Source of the DNA: Rhodospirillales bacterium
GTDB lineage: Bacteria; Pseudomonadota; Alphaproteobacteria; Kiloniellales; JACOMY01
DNA: 64,000 nt
NCBI GenBank assembly: GCA_014324045.1
Contig: JACOMY010000004.1
Location: 89,867-153,866 of the forward strand
Direction: 5' to 3'
Shown here: positions 19,437 to 28,107 of the stretch, piece by piece
How positions within the stretch are numbered: the first letter of the stretch is position 1
Layout: each line of letters opens with the position of its first letter
Notes under the pieces: model-generated
Seen by the model: only the letters and a program-made list of their open reading frames with translations
What the model was told of the DNA's origin: nothing
The model's database searches: none
Position numbers and translations under genes: made by a program

Positions 19437-22205
19437 TCAGTGCGCCTCCGCCCAGGATCGGCCGATGCCCATGTCGGCGACCAAGGCGACGGAGAGCGCT
19501 ACCGCCGGGGCCGCCGCCGTCTCCATGACCTTGCAGACCAGCACAGAAGTCTCCTCCAACTCTGCTTCTGCCACCTCGAAGATCAGTTCGTCGTGCACCT
19601 GCAGCAGCAACTGGGCGGAAAGGCCGGCGGCCTCAAGCGCCGGCGGGATGCGGATCATCGCCCGCTTGATGATGTCGGCGGCCGTGCCCTGGATCGGTGC
19701 GTTGATTGCGGCACGCTCGGCGAAAGAGCGGCGGGCCGGATTCTTGTCCTTGATCGCCGGAGTGTGGATCTTGCGGCCGAAGAGGGTCTCGACGTAGCTC
19801 TGCTCGCGCGCGGCGGCCTTGACGATCTCCATGTATGTCTCGATCTCGGGATAGCGCGCGAAGTACGCTTGGATGTAGGCCTTGGCCTCGGCCTGCGGGA
19901 TGCGTAGATTGTTGGCTAAGCCGTAGGATGAGATGCCGTAGATGATGCCGAAGTTGATCGCCTTGGCTTTGCGCCGGGTCTCGCCGTCCATCTCCTCCAG
20001 TGGCACATCGAAGACTTGCGAGGCGGTCTTGGCATGGATGTCCTGGCCTTGGGCGAAGGCTTCCTGCAGTGCCGGCACGCCCGCCATCGCGGCGGTCAGC
20101 CTGAGTTCGATCTGGCTGTAGTCGACGCTGAGCAACTTGCAGCCCGCCTTAGCGACGAAGGCCCCGCGGATCAGGCGGCCGGTCTCGGTGCGGACCGGAA
20201 TGTTCTGCAGATTGGGATCGGAGGAAGAGAGCCGCCCGGTGGAGGCCACCGCCTGGCTGTAGGAGGTGTGAACCCGCCCGGTCTCCGGATTGATCCGCTG
20301 CCGCAGCGCATCGGTGTAGGTCGATTTCAGCTTCGCCAACTGGCGCCAGTCCAAAACCTTTGCTGGCAGGTCATGCCCCAGCGCGGCCAAGGACTCCAGC
20401 ACGTCGGCACCGGTTGCATAAGCACCGGTCTTAGTCTTCTTCACAGCGGTCGAATCGATTCCCATCTCGTCGAACATGATCTCGCCCAGCTGCTTTGGGC
20501 TGCCGATTGCGAAGGGCCGTCCGGCCAAGTCGTGGATCTCGCGCTCCAAGATCGCTAGCCGGGCCTCGAAGTCGCCGGATAGCTGCTTCAGTTTGGCCCG
20601 GTCGACCTTGATCCCGCAGATCTCCATCGCCGCCAGTATCGGCACCAACGGCCGCTCCAAGGTCTCGTAGACCGTGGTTACCTTGGCCGCCGCCAGGCGG
20701 GGCTTCATGACCTCGTGCAGCTTCAAGGTGATGTCGGCGTCCTCGGCGGCATAGGCCAGGGCCTTGTCCAGCGGCACCCGGTCGAAGGTCACTTGCTTCT
20801 TGCCTCTGCCAGCCACCTCGCCGAAGGGGATCGGCTTGTGCCCCAGATGCAGTTCCGACAACTCGTCCATGCCGTGGCCATGCAGCCCCCCCTCCAGCAC
20901 GTAGGAGAGCAGCATGGTGTCGTCGATCGGCGCCACGGCGATGCCCTGACGGGCGAAGACCAGCATGTCGTACTTGATGTTCTGGCCGACCTTCAGGACG
21001 CCGGGATCTTCCAGAAGCGGCTTCAAGGCGGCGAGCGCGTCAGCCAGGGGGATTTGCGGCGGCATCTCGGTCGTTAGGTCCAAGGTCCCGCCGTCCGGTG
21101 CCAGCTTGCCGTGCTGCAGGGGGATGTAGCAAGCCTTGCCGCCCGGAAGCGCCAGCGAGATGCCAACGAGATCGACCTGCAGGGCATCCAGCCCCGTGGT
21201 CTCGGTATCGACGCCGACCACACCCAGGTCCTGCGCGCCTGCGATCCATGGCTTGAGGGCTTCCAGATCCTGAACCAAGCTATAACTGGGCTCGGCGGCC
21301 ATCGGCTCCACTGCCGCCTCGGCAGCACCGCCGTTCCAGCGCTCGGCCAAGCGGGCGAGGACGGAGCGGAACTCGTAGCGCTCCAGAAAGACCCGGAGCG
21401 CGTCGTTGTCAGGCTCCTTCAAAACAAAGCTTTCGAGCCTGTCATCCAGCGGAACGTCGTCCTTGAGGGTAACTAAGCGCTTGGAGATGCGCGCCTGTTC
21501 GGCATAGGTCCGCAGGTTCTGACGGCGCATGGGCTGCTTGATCTCGCCCGCCTTCTCCAGAAGCGTTTCCAGATCGCCATAGGCCTCGATCAGCTGTGCC
21601 GCAGTCTTGATGCCGATCCCCGGCACTCCAGGCACATTGTCCACGGAATCGCCGGCCAGCGCCTGTACGTCAACCACTTTCGCCGGCGCGACACCGAATT
21701 TCTCTACCACTTCGGCCGGGCCGATTTGGCGCTGCTTCAGCGGGTCCAGCATGGCGACACTGCCGCCGACCAGCTGCATCATGTCCTTGTCGGAGCTGAT
21801 GATCGTCACGTCCCAGCCGGCCTCGCGCGCCCGGCGGCTCAAGGTCGCGATGATGTCGTCGGCCTCAAAGCCCTCCATCTCCAGACAGGGCAAACCGAAG
21901 GCGCGGGTGGCCTCGCGCACCATGGCGAACTGCGGGCGCAGATCCGCCGGCGGCTCCGGCCGCTGGGCCTTGTAGGCGTCGTAGATCTCGTTGCGGAAGG
22001 AGGTCGAGGAATGATCGAAGATCACCGCCAGGCCGTCGCACTCGCTGTCGCGCAAGAGCTTGATCAGCATGTTGGTGAAACCGAAGACCGCATTGGTCGG
22101 CACGCCTCCGGAAGTCGAGCGCCGCGGAATCGCGTAATAGGCCCGGAAGATGTAACCCGAGCCGTCGACCAGATAGAGATGCCTGGGCGCCGCGCTGTCG
22201 CTCAT
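19437..22205 (-). CDS. polA: DNA polymerase I
   Basis: The 922-residue protein has all three Pol I domains. The N-terminal 5'-nuclease occupies about residues 1-300 (LVDGSGYIFRAYYA, FEADDIIATL, GDSVDNVPGVPGIG). The 3'-5' exonuclease keeps its metal ligands (VDTETTGLD, NIKYDMLV, EDADITLK), so proofreading looks active. The polymerase domain has motif A (VDYSQIELR), the O helix (KAINFGIIYG) and motif C (QVHDELIFEV). It fills gaps and removes RNA primers and damaged strands. The ATG at 22205 gives the family N terminus. A small CHCC zinc-finger gene starts just upstream, 8 bases away, on the same strand. Confidence 0.98.
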   Translation of the reverse strand: MSDSAAPRHLYLVDGSGYIFRAYYAIPRRSTSGGVPTNAVFGFTNMLIKLLRDSECDGLAVIFDHSSTSFRNEIYDAYKAQRPEPPADLRPQFAMVREATRAFGLPCLEMEGFEADDIIATLSRRAREAGWDVTIISSDKDMMQLVGGSVAMLDPLKQRQIGPAEVVEKFGVAPAKVVDVQALAGDSVDNVPGVPGIGIKTAAQLIEAYGDLETLLEKAGEIKQPMRRQNLRTYAEQARISKRLVTLKDDVPLDDRLESFVLKEPDNDALRVFLERYEFRSVLARLAERWNGGAAEAAVEPMAAEPSYSLVQDLEALKPWIAGAQDLGVVGVDTETTGLDALQVDLVGISLALPGGKACYIPLQHGKLAPDGGTLDLTTEMPPQIPLADALAALKPLLEDPGVLKVGQNIKYDMLVFARQGIAVAPIDDTMLLSYVLEGGLHGHGMDELSELHLGHKPIPFGEVAGRGKKQVTFDRVPLDKALAYAAEDADITLKLHEVMKPRLAAAKVTTVYETLERPLVPILAAMEICGIKVDRAKLKQLSGDFEARLAILEREIHDLAGRPFAIGSPKQLGEIMFDEMGIDSTAVKKTKTGAYATGADVLESLAALGHDLPAKVLDWRQLAKLKSTYTDALRQRINPETGRVHTSYSQAVASTGRLSSSDPNLQNIPVRTETGRLIRGAFVAKAGCKLLSVDYSQIELRLTAAMAGVPALQEAFAQGQDIHAKTASQVFDVPLEEMDGETRRKAKAINFGIIYGISSYGLANNLRIPQAEAKAYIQAYFARYPEIETYMEIVKAAAREQSYVETLFGRKIHTPAIKDKNPARRSFAERAAINAPIQGTAADIIKRAMIRIPPALEAAGLSAQLLLQVHDELIFEVAEAELEETSVLVCKVMETAAAPAVALSVALVADMGIGRSWAEAH

Positions 22206-22213
22206 CGCGCCGG

Positions 22214-22399
22214 CTAGCCTTGGCGCAGCACGAAGCGGCGGTCGCAGTAGCCGCACTCGACCCAGCCGCGACCCCGCATGTTGAGCCAGATCTTCGGATG
22301 GCCCAAAGCACCGCCGCCGCCATCGCAGGAGACGATCTCGCTGTCCACCTCGATCACTTCCGGCGCTTCTGCCTCCGGCGGCGCGTCGTTCTGTGCCAT
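22214..22399 (-). CDS. Zinc-finger domain protein (CHCC type)
   Basis: A 61-residue protein has the pattern C-x7-8-G-HP-x12-C-x2-C (SCDGGGGALGHPKIWL, then VECGYCDRRFVL). This is the zf-CHCC domain shared with the mitochondrial complex I subunit NDUFS6; small stand-alone versions are widespread in alphaproteobacteria. Three cysteines and one histidine should bind one zinc ion. It is immediately upstream of polA and probably cotranscribed. The function of the bacterial version is not settled. Confidence 0.88.
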   Translation of the reverse strand: MAQNDAPPEAEAPEVIEVDSEIVSCDGGGGALGHPKIWLNMRGRGWVECGYCDRRFVLRQG

Positions 22400-22594
22400 C
22401 GCTCGTTCCTCGTTTCGCTAGGCCCCGTTTCGCTAGGCTCTAGCGGAGATCCGGATCCTAGGCCTGCAAGCCTCGGCATTCAATCGAGCCGGGGCCGCCT
22501 GCGTCGCATTTTCCCAACTCCGGAGCATGTCGCTTGCCGCAAGCCTCGGGTCCCGCCACCTTATGCGGCGCCAACGGAGCGAGGTTTCAGGTCC

Positions 22595-23539
22595 ATGCAA
22601 AGTTACGAGCTTCCTGCCAACGCAGTCGAGGTGTCGCGCCTGACCAAGATCTATGCCGCTGCGCGCGGCGGCATAGGCAAACGGGCGCTGAAGAACGTGG
22701 ACCTTAAGATCCCGCGCGGCAACCTCTTCGGTCTGCTAGGGCCCAACGGCGCCGGCAAGTCGACCCTGATTAACATTCTGGCCGGCCTGGCGACCAAGAG
22801 CGGCGGCGAGGCGCGGATCTGGGACTTCGACATCGATCGCATGCCGCGCCAGGCCCGTGCTGCCATTGGCGTGGTGCCGCAGGAGCTGAACATCGATCCC
22901 TTCTTTACCCCGCGGGCCTTGTTGGAGCTGCAGGCTGGCCTCTACGGCGTGCCGCCGCGCGAAAGGCGTACCATGGAGCTGCTTGCGGCCCTGGGTTTAG
23001 CCGAGAAGGCAGAGGCCTATGCCCGCACCCTCTCCGGCGGCATGCGCCGACGGCTGATGGTGGCTAAGGCCATGGTGCACAGCCCGCCGATCCTCGTGCT
23101 GGACGAGCCCACCGCCGGCGTCGACGTGGAACTGCGCCAGCAACTCTGGGCCGAGGTGCGCAGGCTGAACGAACGCGGTGTCACGGTGCTCTTGACCACT
23201 CACTACTTGGAAGAGGCCGAAGAGCTTTGCGAGCGCATCGCCATCATCAACCACGGTGAGGTGATTGCCTGCGATACGACGCTCGGCCTACTCGGGCGCC
23301 TGGACACCAAGGAGGTTCGGATCTCGGTCGACCGGGATCTCTCTTACCTGCCGGCCGCTCTGGAGCGCTACAATGTCGAGCTAAGCGAGGGCTGCCAGCT
23401 TTCGTTCCGCTATCAAGCGAGTCAGAGCCCCTTGGCCGGCATCCTCGCCACCCTCTCGGCGATGGGTCTAGGCGTGGTCGACGTCTCGACCAGCGAGCCC
23501 GATCTTGAGGATATCTTTCTGCAGTTGACCCGCTCATGA
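22595..23539 (+). CDS. ABC transporter ATP-binding protein (ABC-2 type)
   Basis: The 314-residue ATPase has Walker A GPNGAGKST, the Q-loop, the ABC signature LSGGMRRR, Walker B ILVLDEPTAGVD and the H-loop TTHYLEEAE. The LSGGM form and the C-terminal extension are typical of ABC-2 exporters (YadG/NodI/DrrA group). No permease gene is adjacent; instead its stop overlaps the start of a lipoprotein hydrolase (ATGA). The permease must lie elsewhere or has been lost. The start at 22595 is the ATG nearest the conserved N terminus (MQSYELP). Confidence 0.9.
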   Translation: MQSYELPANAVEVSRLTKIYAAARGGIGKRALKNVDLKIPRGNLFGLLGPNGAGKSTLINILAGLATKSGGEARIWDFDIDRMPRQARAAIGVVPQELNIDPFFTPRALLELQAGLYGVPPRERRTMELLAALGLAEKAEAYARTLSGGMRRRLMVAKAMVHSPPILVLDEPTAGVDVELRQQLWAEVRRLNERGVTVLLTTHYLEEAEELCERIAIINHGEVIACDTTLGLLGRLDTKEVRISVDRDLSYLPAALERYNVELSEGCQLSFRYQASQSPLAGILATLSAMGLGVVDVSTSEPDLEDIFLQLTRS

Positions 23540-24564
23540 CTCCGCAGCGGCTGCTTATCGTCCTTGCTGTCTTGTTGGCACCGCTTGCGGGCTGCGGCCC
23601 CAAGTTGGCGCCGCCTGGACCGACATCGGGGGTGCCGGAACTGCTGCAAACCGGTCCGGGGTCGGCCAGCTTCAAGACCGCCGACGGCTATCGTCTGACC
23701 TTGCGCCGTTGGCTAACGGAGGGCGCGCCCGAAGCGGTGATCCTGGGCTTGCACGGTTTCAACGATCATGCCGATTTCATCGCGCCAGCAGCCGAGGTCT
23801 GGCGCCGGCGAGGCATCGCCACCTATGCCTACGACCAACGCGGTTTCGGCACCTCGTCAGTACGCGGTCTTTGGGGCGGCGCGGAGCAGTACGCCGAAGA
23901 CGCCAACAGTGCCTTGCGCCTGCTGCGGCGGCGATACCCCGACACTCCGCTCTACCTACTGGGCGAATCCATGGGCGGAGCCGTCGCCATTGCCGCCCTG
24001 ACCCGGTCCGATGCGGCGGAGGTCCAAGGTCTGATTCTATCCGCCCCCGGCGTCCGCGGCCGGGACTCCTTGCCCTTCGGCCACCGCCTCGGCCTTTACT
24101 TGGTCAGCCACACACTTCCCTGGGTCGCCGTGCGGCCGCCGCGAACAGCGGCCATACAGGCATCCGACAACATCGAGGCACTGATCGCGCTGGGCCAAGA
24201 TCCTCTGGTCATCAAGCGCACCCGCATGGATACGGTCTACGGCCTGATGAACCTCATGGACTTGGCGCAAACGCGAGCGGGACAGCTGAAGCAGCCCTTG
24301 CTGCTGCTCTACGGCGAGAAGGACGCCTTGATTCCCCCGGAAGTGATCGAGCGCCTCTGGACCCGTCTACCGCAAGAGGCCGACAACCGGCGCCGCGCCT
24401 TCTATCCAGAAGGCTGGCACCTGCTGTTCAAGGATCGACAGGCCGCCGTCGTCATCGAGGACGTGGCCCATTGGGTGAAGGCGCCGGACGTGGCCCTTCC
24501 CTCGCAAGCCGATCTGCGCGCACCGGTTGTCGATGCGGACGAACCCCGAGATACAGTCGAGTAA
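23536..24564 (+). CDS. Alpha/beta hydrolase lipoprotein, monoglyceride lipase / lysophospholipase-like
   Basis: This 342-residue protein begins with a lipoprotein signal (hydrophobic run ending LAPLAGC, lipidated Cys near residue 19). The mature part is an alpha/beta hydrolase of the serine aminopeptidase S33/lysophospholipase group: oxyanion motif LHGFNDH, nucleophile elbow GESMGG, acid in YGEKDALIPP and catalytic His in EGWHLLF. It probably cleaves lysolipids or monoglycerides at the envelope. It overlaps the upstream ABC ATPase by four bases, so the pair is translationally coupled. Confidence 0.87.
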   Translation: MTPQRLLIVLAVLLAPLAGCGPKLAPPGPTSGVPELLQTGPGSASFKTADGYRLTLRRWLTEGAPEAVILGLHGFNDHADFIAPAAEVWRRRGIATYAYDQRGFGTSSVRGLWGGAEQYAEDANSALRLLRRRYPDTPLYLLGESMGGAVAIAALTRSDAAEVQGLILSAPGVRGRDSLPFGHRLGLYLVSHTLPWVAVRPPRTAAIQASDNIEALIALGQDPLVIKRTRMDTVYGLMNLMDLAQTRAGQLKQPLLLLYGEKDALIPPEVIERLWTRLPQEADNRRRAFYPEGWHLLFKDRQAAVVIEDVAHWVKAPDVALPSQADLRAPVVDADEPRDTVE

Positions 24565-24587
24565 GGAGTCCGGGGTCGAGGCCCGAA

Positions 24588-24806
24588 CTAGTTCAGGTCC
24601 TTCTCCAACCCAGCCTCCAGCAAGGCCCGACGCGCCGCGTCCCTATCGTCGGCAGCAACGCAGAGGCGGCGCGGCAGAATGCCGACCGACCCCTCGGTGA
24701 TCGAGATGTTGGCATCCAACACATGAGAGGGAATGCCGACGTCTTTGAGGACCGCCCGGGCGAAACTCAAAAGGACCAGGTCCTGGGTCTGCATCAGTGT
24801 GTTCAT
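24588..24806 (-). CDS. DUF2007 domain protein
   Basis: The 72-residue protein matches DUF2007 (putative signal-transducing protein): an N-terminal strand-helix with LLSFARAVLKDVGIPSHVLDANIS, the GSVGILPRRLCV strand and a closing helix AARRALLEAG. These ACT-like small domains occur in many proteobacteria without an assigned role. It begins 5 bases after the stop of the GST-like gene on the same strand, so the two probably form one unit. Confidence 0.85.
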   Translation of the reverse strand: MNTLMQTQDLVLLSFARAVLKDVGIPSHVLDANISITEGSVGILPRRLCVAADDRDAARRALLEAGLEKDLN

Positions 24807-24811
24807 GAGTC

Positions 24812-25426
24812 CTAGAATCCCATGGATTGGAGTACCTTAAGTGCCGCCGGCCGGGAGCCGCAGCGGGCGATCCAGGCAGCGGTGCTGCGGTAGGGCGCGA
24901 GATCGCCGCCGCCGATCATCACCCAGCTGAGGACGGAGACCAGATTGACGTCGGCCACGGTAAAGCGCCCGCCCACCAGATAGCCATAATGATCGATGTG
25001 TGTCTCCAACCCTTCGAGCGGCCGGTAGAGCTCGGCCATGGCAAGCGCAATCCGCTCCGGGTCTCGCTCCTCCTCTTCGGCGAGAAAGCCGTTCGTCAGC
25101 ACGATAAGCGCCGCCGGCTCGATTGCGGTGGCCGTCCAGAAGGCCCAGCTTGAGAGCTTACCCTCCTCGGCCAGGTCCTGTGGGCCCAGATCGCCGCCAT
25201 ACTTGCGCGCCAGATAGTGATTGATAGCGTAGGATTCCCAGAGATGGAGGCCGTCGTCGTCCAAGCTCGGCACCTTGCCGAAGGGATTGACGGCCAGCAG
25301 ATTGGGATGCTGTGCGGCTTCCTCCGCTGCGATCGACACGGCCTCGTAGTCCAAGCCAATCTCCTCGGCCAGCCAGAGGCAACGATAGGTGCGCGTGCGC
25401 GGCGCGCCGAAGAGTCTGATTCCCAT
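24812..25426 (-). CDS. Glutathione S-transferase family protein
   Basis: A 204-residue GST. The N-terminal thioredoxin-like domain (IRLFGAPRTRTYRCLWLAEE, VNPFGKVPSLDDDG, LWESYAINHYLARKYG) and the C-terminal helical domain with the motif FTVADVNLVSVLSW are both complete. The ATG at 25426 is chosen by family alignment; the open frame extends upstream without a credible start. It is transcribed toward DUF2007 and is divergent from DUF1244. The substrate is unknown. Confidence 0.9.
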   Translation of the reverse strand: MGIRLFGAPRTRTYRCLWLAEEIGLDYEAVSIAAEEAAQHPNLLAVNPFGKVPSLDDDGLHLWESYAINHYLARKYGGDLGPQDLAEEGKLSSWAFWTATAIEPAALIVLTNGFLAEEEERDPERIALAMAELYRPLEGLETHIDHYGYLVGGRFTVADVNLVSVLSWVMIGGGDLAPYRSTAAWIARCGSRPAALKVLQSMGF

Positions 25427-25539
25427 TGCCCAGACTGAACCCTTTCTTGCAGGAATGCATCCTGCGCCCCAATTTCCTAGCACAATCCAAGGCGGCTGCC
25501 ATTGCCGCTTTCCACCGGCACCCGCAAGGAGAAGACAGC

Positions 25540-25836
25540 ATGGACGACAAGACAAGGATCGAATTGGAAGCCGCAACCTTCCGCCGGCTGACCGCACATC
25601 TGCAAGGCCGCACCGACGTCCAGAATATCGACCTCATGAACTTGGCCGGCTTCTGCCGCAACTGCCTCTCGCGCTGGTACGGCGAGGCCGCCGACGCCGC
25701 CGGTGAGACCTTGGACAAGGAGGCTGCCCGCGAGATCGTCTACGGCATGCCTTACGGCGAATGGAAGGCCAAGTTCCAGACGGAGGCAAGCGATGCGCAG
25801 AAAGCAGCCTTCTCGGAGGCGAGCGAAGACCGTTAG
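25540..25836 (+). CDS. DUF1244 domain protein
   Basis: A 98-residue protein has the DUF1244 signature NLAGFCRNCLSRWY and the following YGMPYGEWKAKFQ. The two conserved cysteines (C-x2-C) suggest metal or redox chemistry, but the family has no assigned reaction. AAGGAGAAG precedes the ATG at 25540. It lies upstream of gapR on the same strand, about 140 bases away, with its own likely promoter. Confidence 0.88.
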   Translation: MDDKTRIELEAATFRRLTAHLQGRTDVQNIDLMNLAGFCRNCLSRWYGEAADAAGETLDKEAAREIVYGMPYGEWKAKFQTEASDAQKAAFSEASEDR

Positions 25837-25974
25837 ACCGTTACCGGTCAGGCTTGGGCTATCCGGCACCGGCTTATCCACAGCAATCCCCAGCTTTCTG
25901 CCATTGCTTCGCAAGCGTCCGGATCTCTAAGTTTCACCCCCTTACGATTTCGAGGTCTTGGCAAGGAGGCCGTC

Positions 25975-26295
25975 ATGGATCAGGAGAGCGGCGCAGCAGC
26001 GCCCCAGACCGACGAGACGACAGCGCCGTCCAACCCCGGAGTCGGTGGCCCCGGAGTCGGCGGTATTGCTGCCGATCGCTTGAAGTCCTTCGTGGAGCGG
26101 ATCGAGCGTTTAGAGGAAGAGAAAGCAGCCCTTGCCGCAGACATCCGCGATGTCTTCGCCGAAGCCAAGGGCGCTGGCTTCGACACCAAGATCATGCGGC
26201 AGATCCTGAAGCTGCGAAAGTTGGAACAAGACGACCGGCAAGAGCAGGAGCACTTACTCGACCTCTACAAGCGGGCGCTTGGCATGGAGATCTAG
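25975..26295 (+). CDS. gapR: GapR-type nucleoid-associated protein (DUF2312)
   Basis: The 106-residue protein has a disordered Gly/Pro-rich N terminus of about 30 residues, then the conserved DUF2312 core: LKSFVERIERLEEEKAAL, the DIRDVFAEAKGAGFDTK stretch and ILKLRKLEQDDRQEQE. GapR of Caulobacter encircles overtwisted DNA ahead of replication and transcription forks. The core is fully conserved here, while the tail before it is unusually rich in repeated GVGGPGVGG. AAGGAGG lies 8 bases before the ATG. A perfect TTATCCACA (DnaA-box consensus) lies upstream at 25874-25882. Confidence 0.87.
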   Translation: MDQESGAAAPQTDETTAPSNPGVGGPGVGGIAADRLKSFVERIERLEEEKAALAADIRDVFAEAKGAGFDTKIMRQILKLRKLEQDDRQEQEHLLDLYKRALGMEI

Positions 26296-26329
26296 TCGCT
26301 CTGAAACCGCTGCAAAGTCTCGCAATACA

Positions 26330-26362
26330 CAGCGGACTGTCGTTTCAGACGACAGTCCGCTG
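26330..26362 (+). terminator. Perfect 14-bp hairpin downstream of gapR
   Basis: Arms of 14 bases (beginning CAGCGGACTG and ending CAGTCCGCTG) pair without mismatch around the loop TTCAG, 35 bases after the gapR stop. No U-run follows, so it may be a Rho-independent terminator with a weak tail, an mRNA-stabilising hairpin, or a binding palindrome. Confidence 0.55.
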
Positions 26363-26575
26363 AGGTCCTTCGTCGTCGGGAATCCCCGGGGCCGATGTTG
26401 CCGGCGGCTAGCCCGAACCGGCGGGCGAGACAATCGCCGAAGACCCGGCCCGTAACCGCTCTCTACCCGCTGACACGTGACACGAAAGTGTCTCGTGGCG
26501 GTCTTGAAGTTGTGCTCCAGACATGGTTTTTTGTCACACAGTTTCCTTCACCCCCTTCGGGGGCAGTTTCCTTTG

Positions 26576-26651
26576 GGGCCCGTAGTTCAGCGGTCAGAAC
26601 CCGCCGCTCATAACGGTGTTGTCGCAGGTTCGAATCCTGCCGGGCCCACCA
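26576..26651 (+). tRNA. tRNA with CAT anticodon, probably tRNA-Ile2
   Basis: A full cloverleaf with encoded CCA: acceptor GGGCCCG/CGGGCCC, D-arm GTTC/GAAC, anticodon loop CTCATAA (CAT at 26609-26611) closed by CGCCG/CGGTG, and T-arm GCAGG TTCGAAT CCTGC. CAT occurs in initiator, elongator Met and lysidine-modified Ile2 tRNAs. The pairing at the 1-72 position excludes the initiator. The GGGCCC acceptor and the anticodon stem resemble tRNA-Ile2, whose C34 is converted to lysidine by TilS; elongator Met is the alternative. Confidence 0.85.
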
Positions 26652-26731
26652 TTCGGCCGTTCGCCTTCATGTCCTAGCCGGAAGGAAGGCCGAGTGGCCG
26701 CTTGGACCTGCCGCAGCACCTTGCCGGCCGG

Positions 26732-27610
26732 CTATTCCATTGTGCGCGACGACCGCAGCGCCGGCGCCAAGCAGCGCACCAGAGCATCGCCGCCCGCCAG
26801 CAAAGTATGGCCGGAGACGTCGTCCGCAGCCTTGAGTCCGGCGGTGGTGACGGCCGCCGTTGCCAGCCCGGCCGCCGCAACGGCCCGGAGCGTATCGGCG
26901 TCATAGCTACCCGGCCCGCCGAAAGGTACCCCGAAGACCCGGCTCTTGGGCTGGGGATAGTGCGACAGCGCCTCCCCAGCGACTGCAATCTCGCGCCGCT
27001 GCTCTTCGCCTCTCAGGCCGGCCATGACCAAGTGGCGATGACTGTGGTTGCCGAGGGTGACGCCCGGCAACGCGAGGGCCGCGACTTCGCCCGGCGTCAC
27101 GAAGCCATTGTCCACCTCCGGCAAGAAGGCTGACAGCAGGGCAGCCATGCGCAAGGGCGACACCCGCCGCGGGTCCTTGCTATCCTTGTAGAACCGCCCG
27201 GGCCGCAGCGCCGATGCGACCTCAGGCGCATGTTCTTGTAGGAAGGCGCGAAAGGGCTGCTCCCGGCCCTGCGCTATCAGGATCGTCACCTGACGGCGCC
27301 AATAGGCTGCCCCGCCCAAGGGCGCGGTCATCAGGAACCAAGTTGCCGGCAGACCGCGCGCCGCCACCAAGGGCAGGGCAACTTCGGCAATGGAACGATG
27401 GTTGTCGTCGAAGGTCAGCGCGGCCAAGCCCTTCAGGCTCTCGCCCCGTTGTCGGCGTGCCACCAAGTCGTCGAGTGAGACCACACTATAGTGCCGTTGC
27501 AACCAGGCGAGCGCACGCTCCAGCCACTTAGCCGAAACGGCATCCTTATAGCCGGTGGCGTCCGGCGTGCCGACGGCATGGAACAGCAAGATCAAAGAGG
27601 GCGGCATCAT
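26732..27610 (-). CDS. Polysaccharide deacetylase family protein
   Basis: A protein of about 292 residues from the NodB/CE4-like fold. It has motif 1 LTFDD at about residues 63-67 and motif 2 LGNHSHRH, which supply the catalytic base and the metal ligands, plus a later FGVPFGGPGSYD segment equivalent to motif 3. Enzymes of this family remove acetyl groups from N-acetylated glycans. No signal peptide is visible, so it is probably cytosolic or linked to the inner membrane surface. The start is uncertain among GTG 27625, ATG 27610 and ATG 27607. No glycan locus surrounds it. Confidence 0.82.
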   Translation of the reverse strand: MMPPSLILLFHAVGTPDATGYKDAVSAKWLERALAWLQRHYSVVSLDDLVARRQRGESLKGLAALTFDDNHRSIAEVALPLVAARGLPATWFLMTAPLGGAAYWRRQVTILIAQGREQPFRAFLQEHAPEVASALRPGRFYKDSKDPRRVSPLRMAALLSAFLPEVDNGFVTPGEVAALALPGVTLGNHSHRHLVMAGLRGEEQRREIAVAGEALSHYPQPKSRVFGVPFGGPGSYDADTLRAVAAAGLATAAVTTAGLKAADDVSGHTLLAGGDALVRCLAPALRSSRTME

Positions 27611-27850
27611 AGTGCCATGGGGCACCCCAAGCTTAGCGCAAAGAGAAGACGATGGGCACTGCCAGCGACACGCTTCCGGTCGGCGGTGCCGTTAGCGGCT
27701 GGGCACGCCGCCTCAGCGGCGAGGGAGCTGCAAGAACTGCTAGAGCGAGCGCTACGGGTGCCGGCAAGCGTAACAAGCTTGTCTCTCCTTGAAGATTTAA
27801 GGTTTGCATTGTCCCAGTTCTGGGGCATGGGTACAAAATTCTGTTGCAAA

Positions 27851-27871
27851 TGCAACTGACTCTCATTATCA
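27851..27871. promoter_or_regulatory. Fur-like iron box upstream of hemP
   Basis: The reverse strand reads TGATAATGAGAGTCAGTTGC, with a perfect left half TGATAAT and a weaker right half compared with the 7-1-7 Fur consensus. It lies 34 bases before the hemP start, an operator position. Heme-uptake genes are classic Fur or Irr targets, so iron repression of hemP is a reasonable inference. Confidence 0.6.
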
Positions 27872-27904
27872 ATAATTGTCGCTACCATGAGGAGATTCGA
27901 AGCG

Positions 27905-28075
27905 ATGCAAGAAACCAAGACCCTGTCAACCTTCACCCAGTTACTCCCGCAGCCGGTCAAGGAGATTAGTAGCCTGGCGCTCTTCGGCAACGCTCGCGAA
28001 CTGTTGATCCGCCACTCAGGCGAACTCTATCGGCTGCGGCCAACTGCCAAAGGCGGTCTGATCCTCACCAAATAG
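27905..28075 (+). CDS. hemP: Hemin uptake protein HemP
   Basis: A 56-residue protein ends with the HemP signature: LFGNARELLIRHSGELYRLR followed by GGLILTK. HemP (HmuP) proteins are small regulators or helpers of heme-uptake gene expression. The ATG at 27905 is preferred because AGGAG lies about 10 bases before it and the family is this short; an ATG at 27887 would add six residues. The Fur-like box upstream fits the role. Directly after it only a broken heme-transporter ATPase fragment remains. Confidence 0.88.
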   Translation: MQETKTLSTFTQLLPQPVKEISSLALFGNARELLIRHSGELYRLRPTAKGGLILTK

Positions 28076-28107
28076 AGGGTTTTGCGCCTTAGGATTGGAA
28101 CGCAGCT

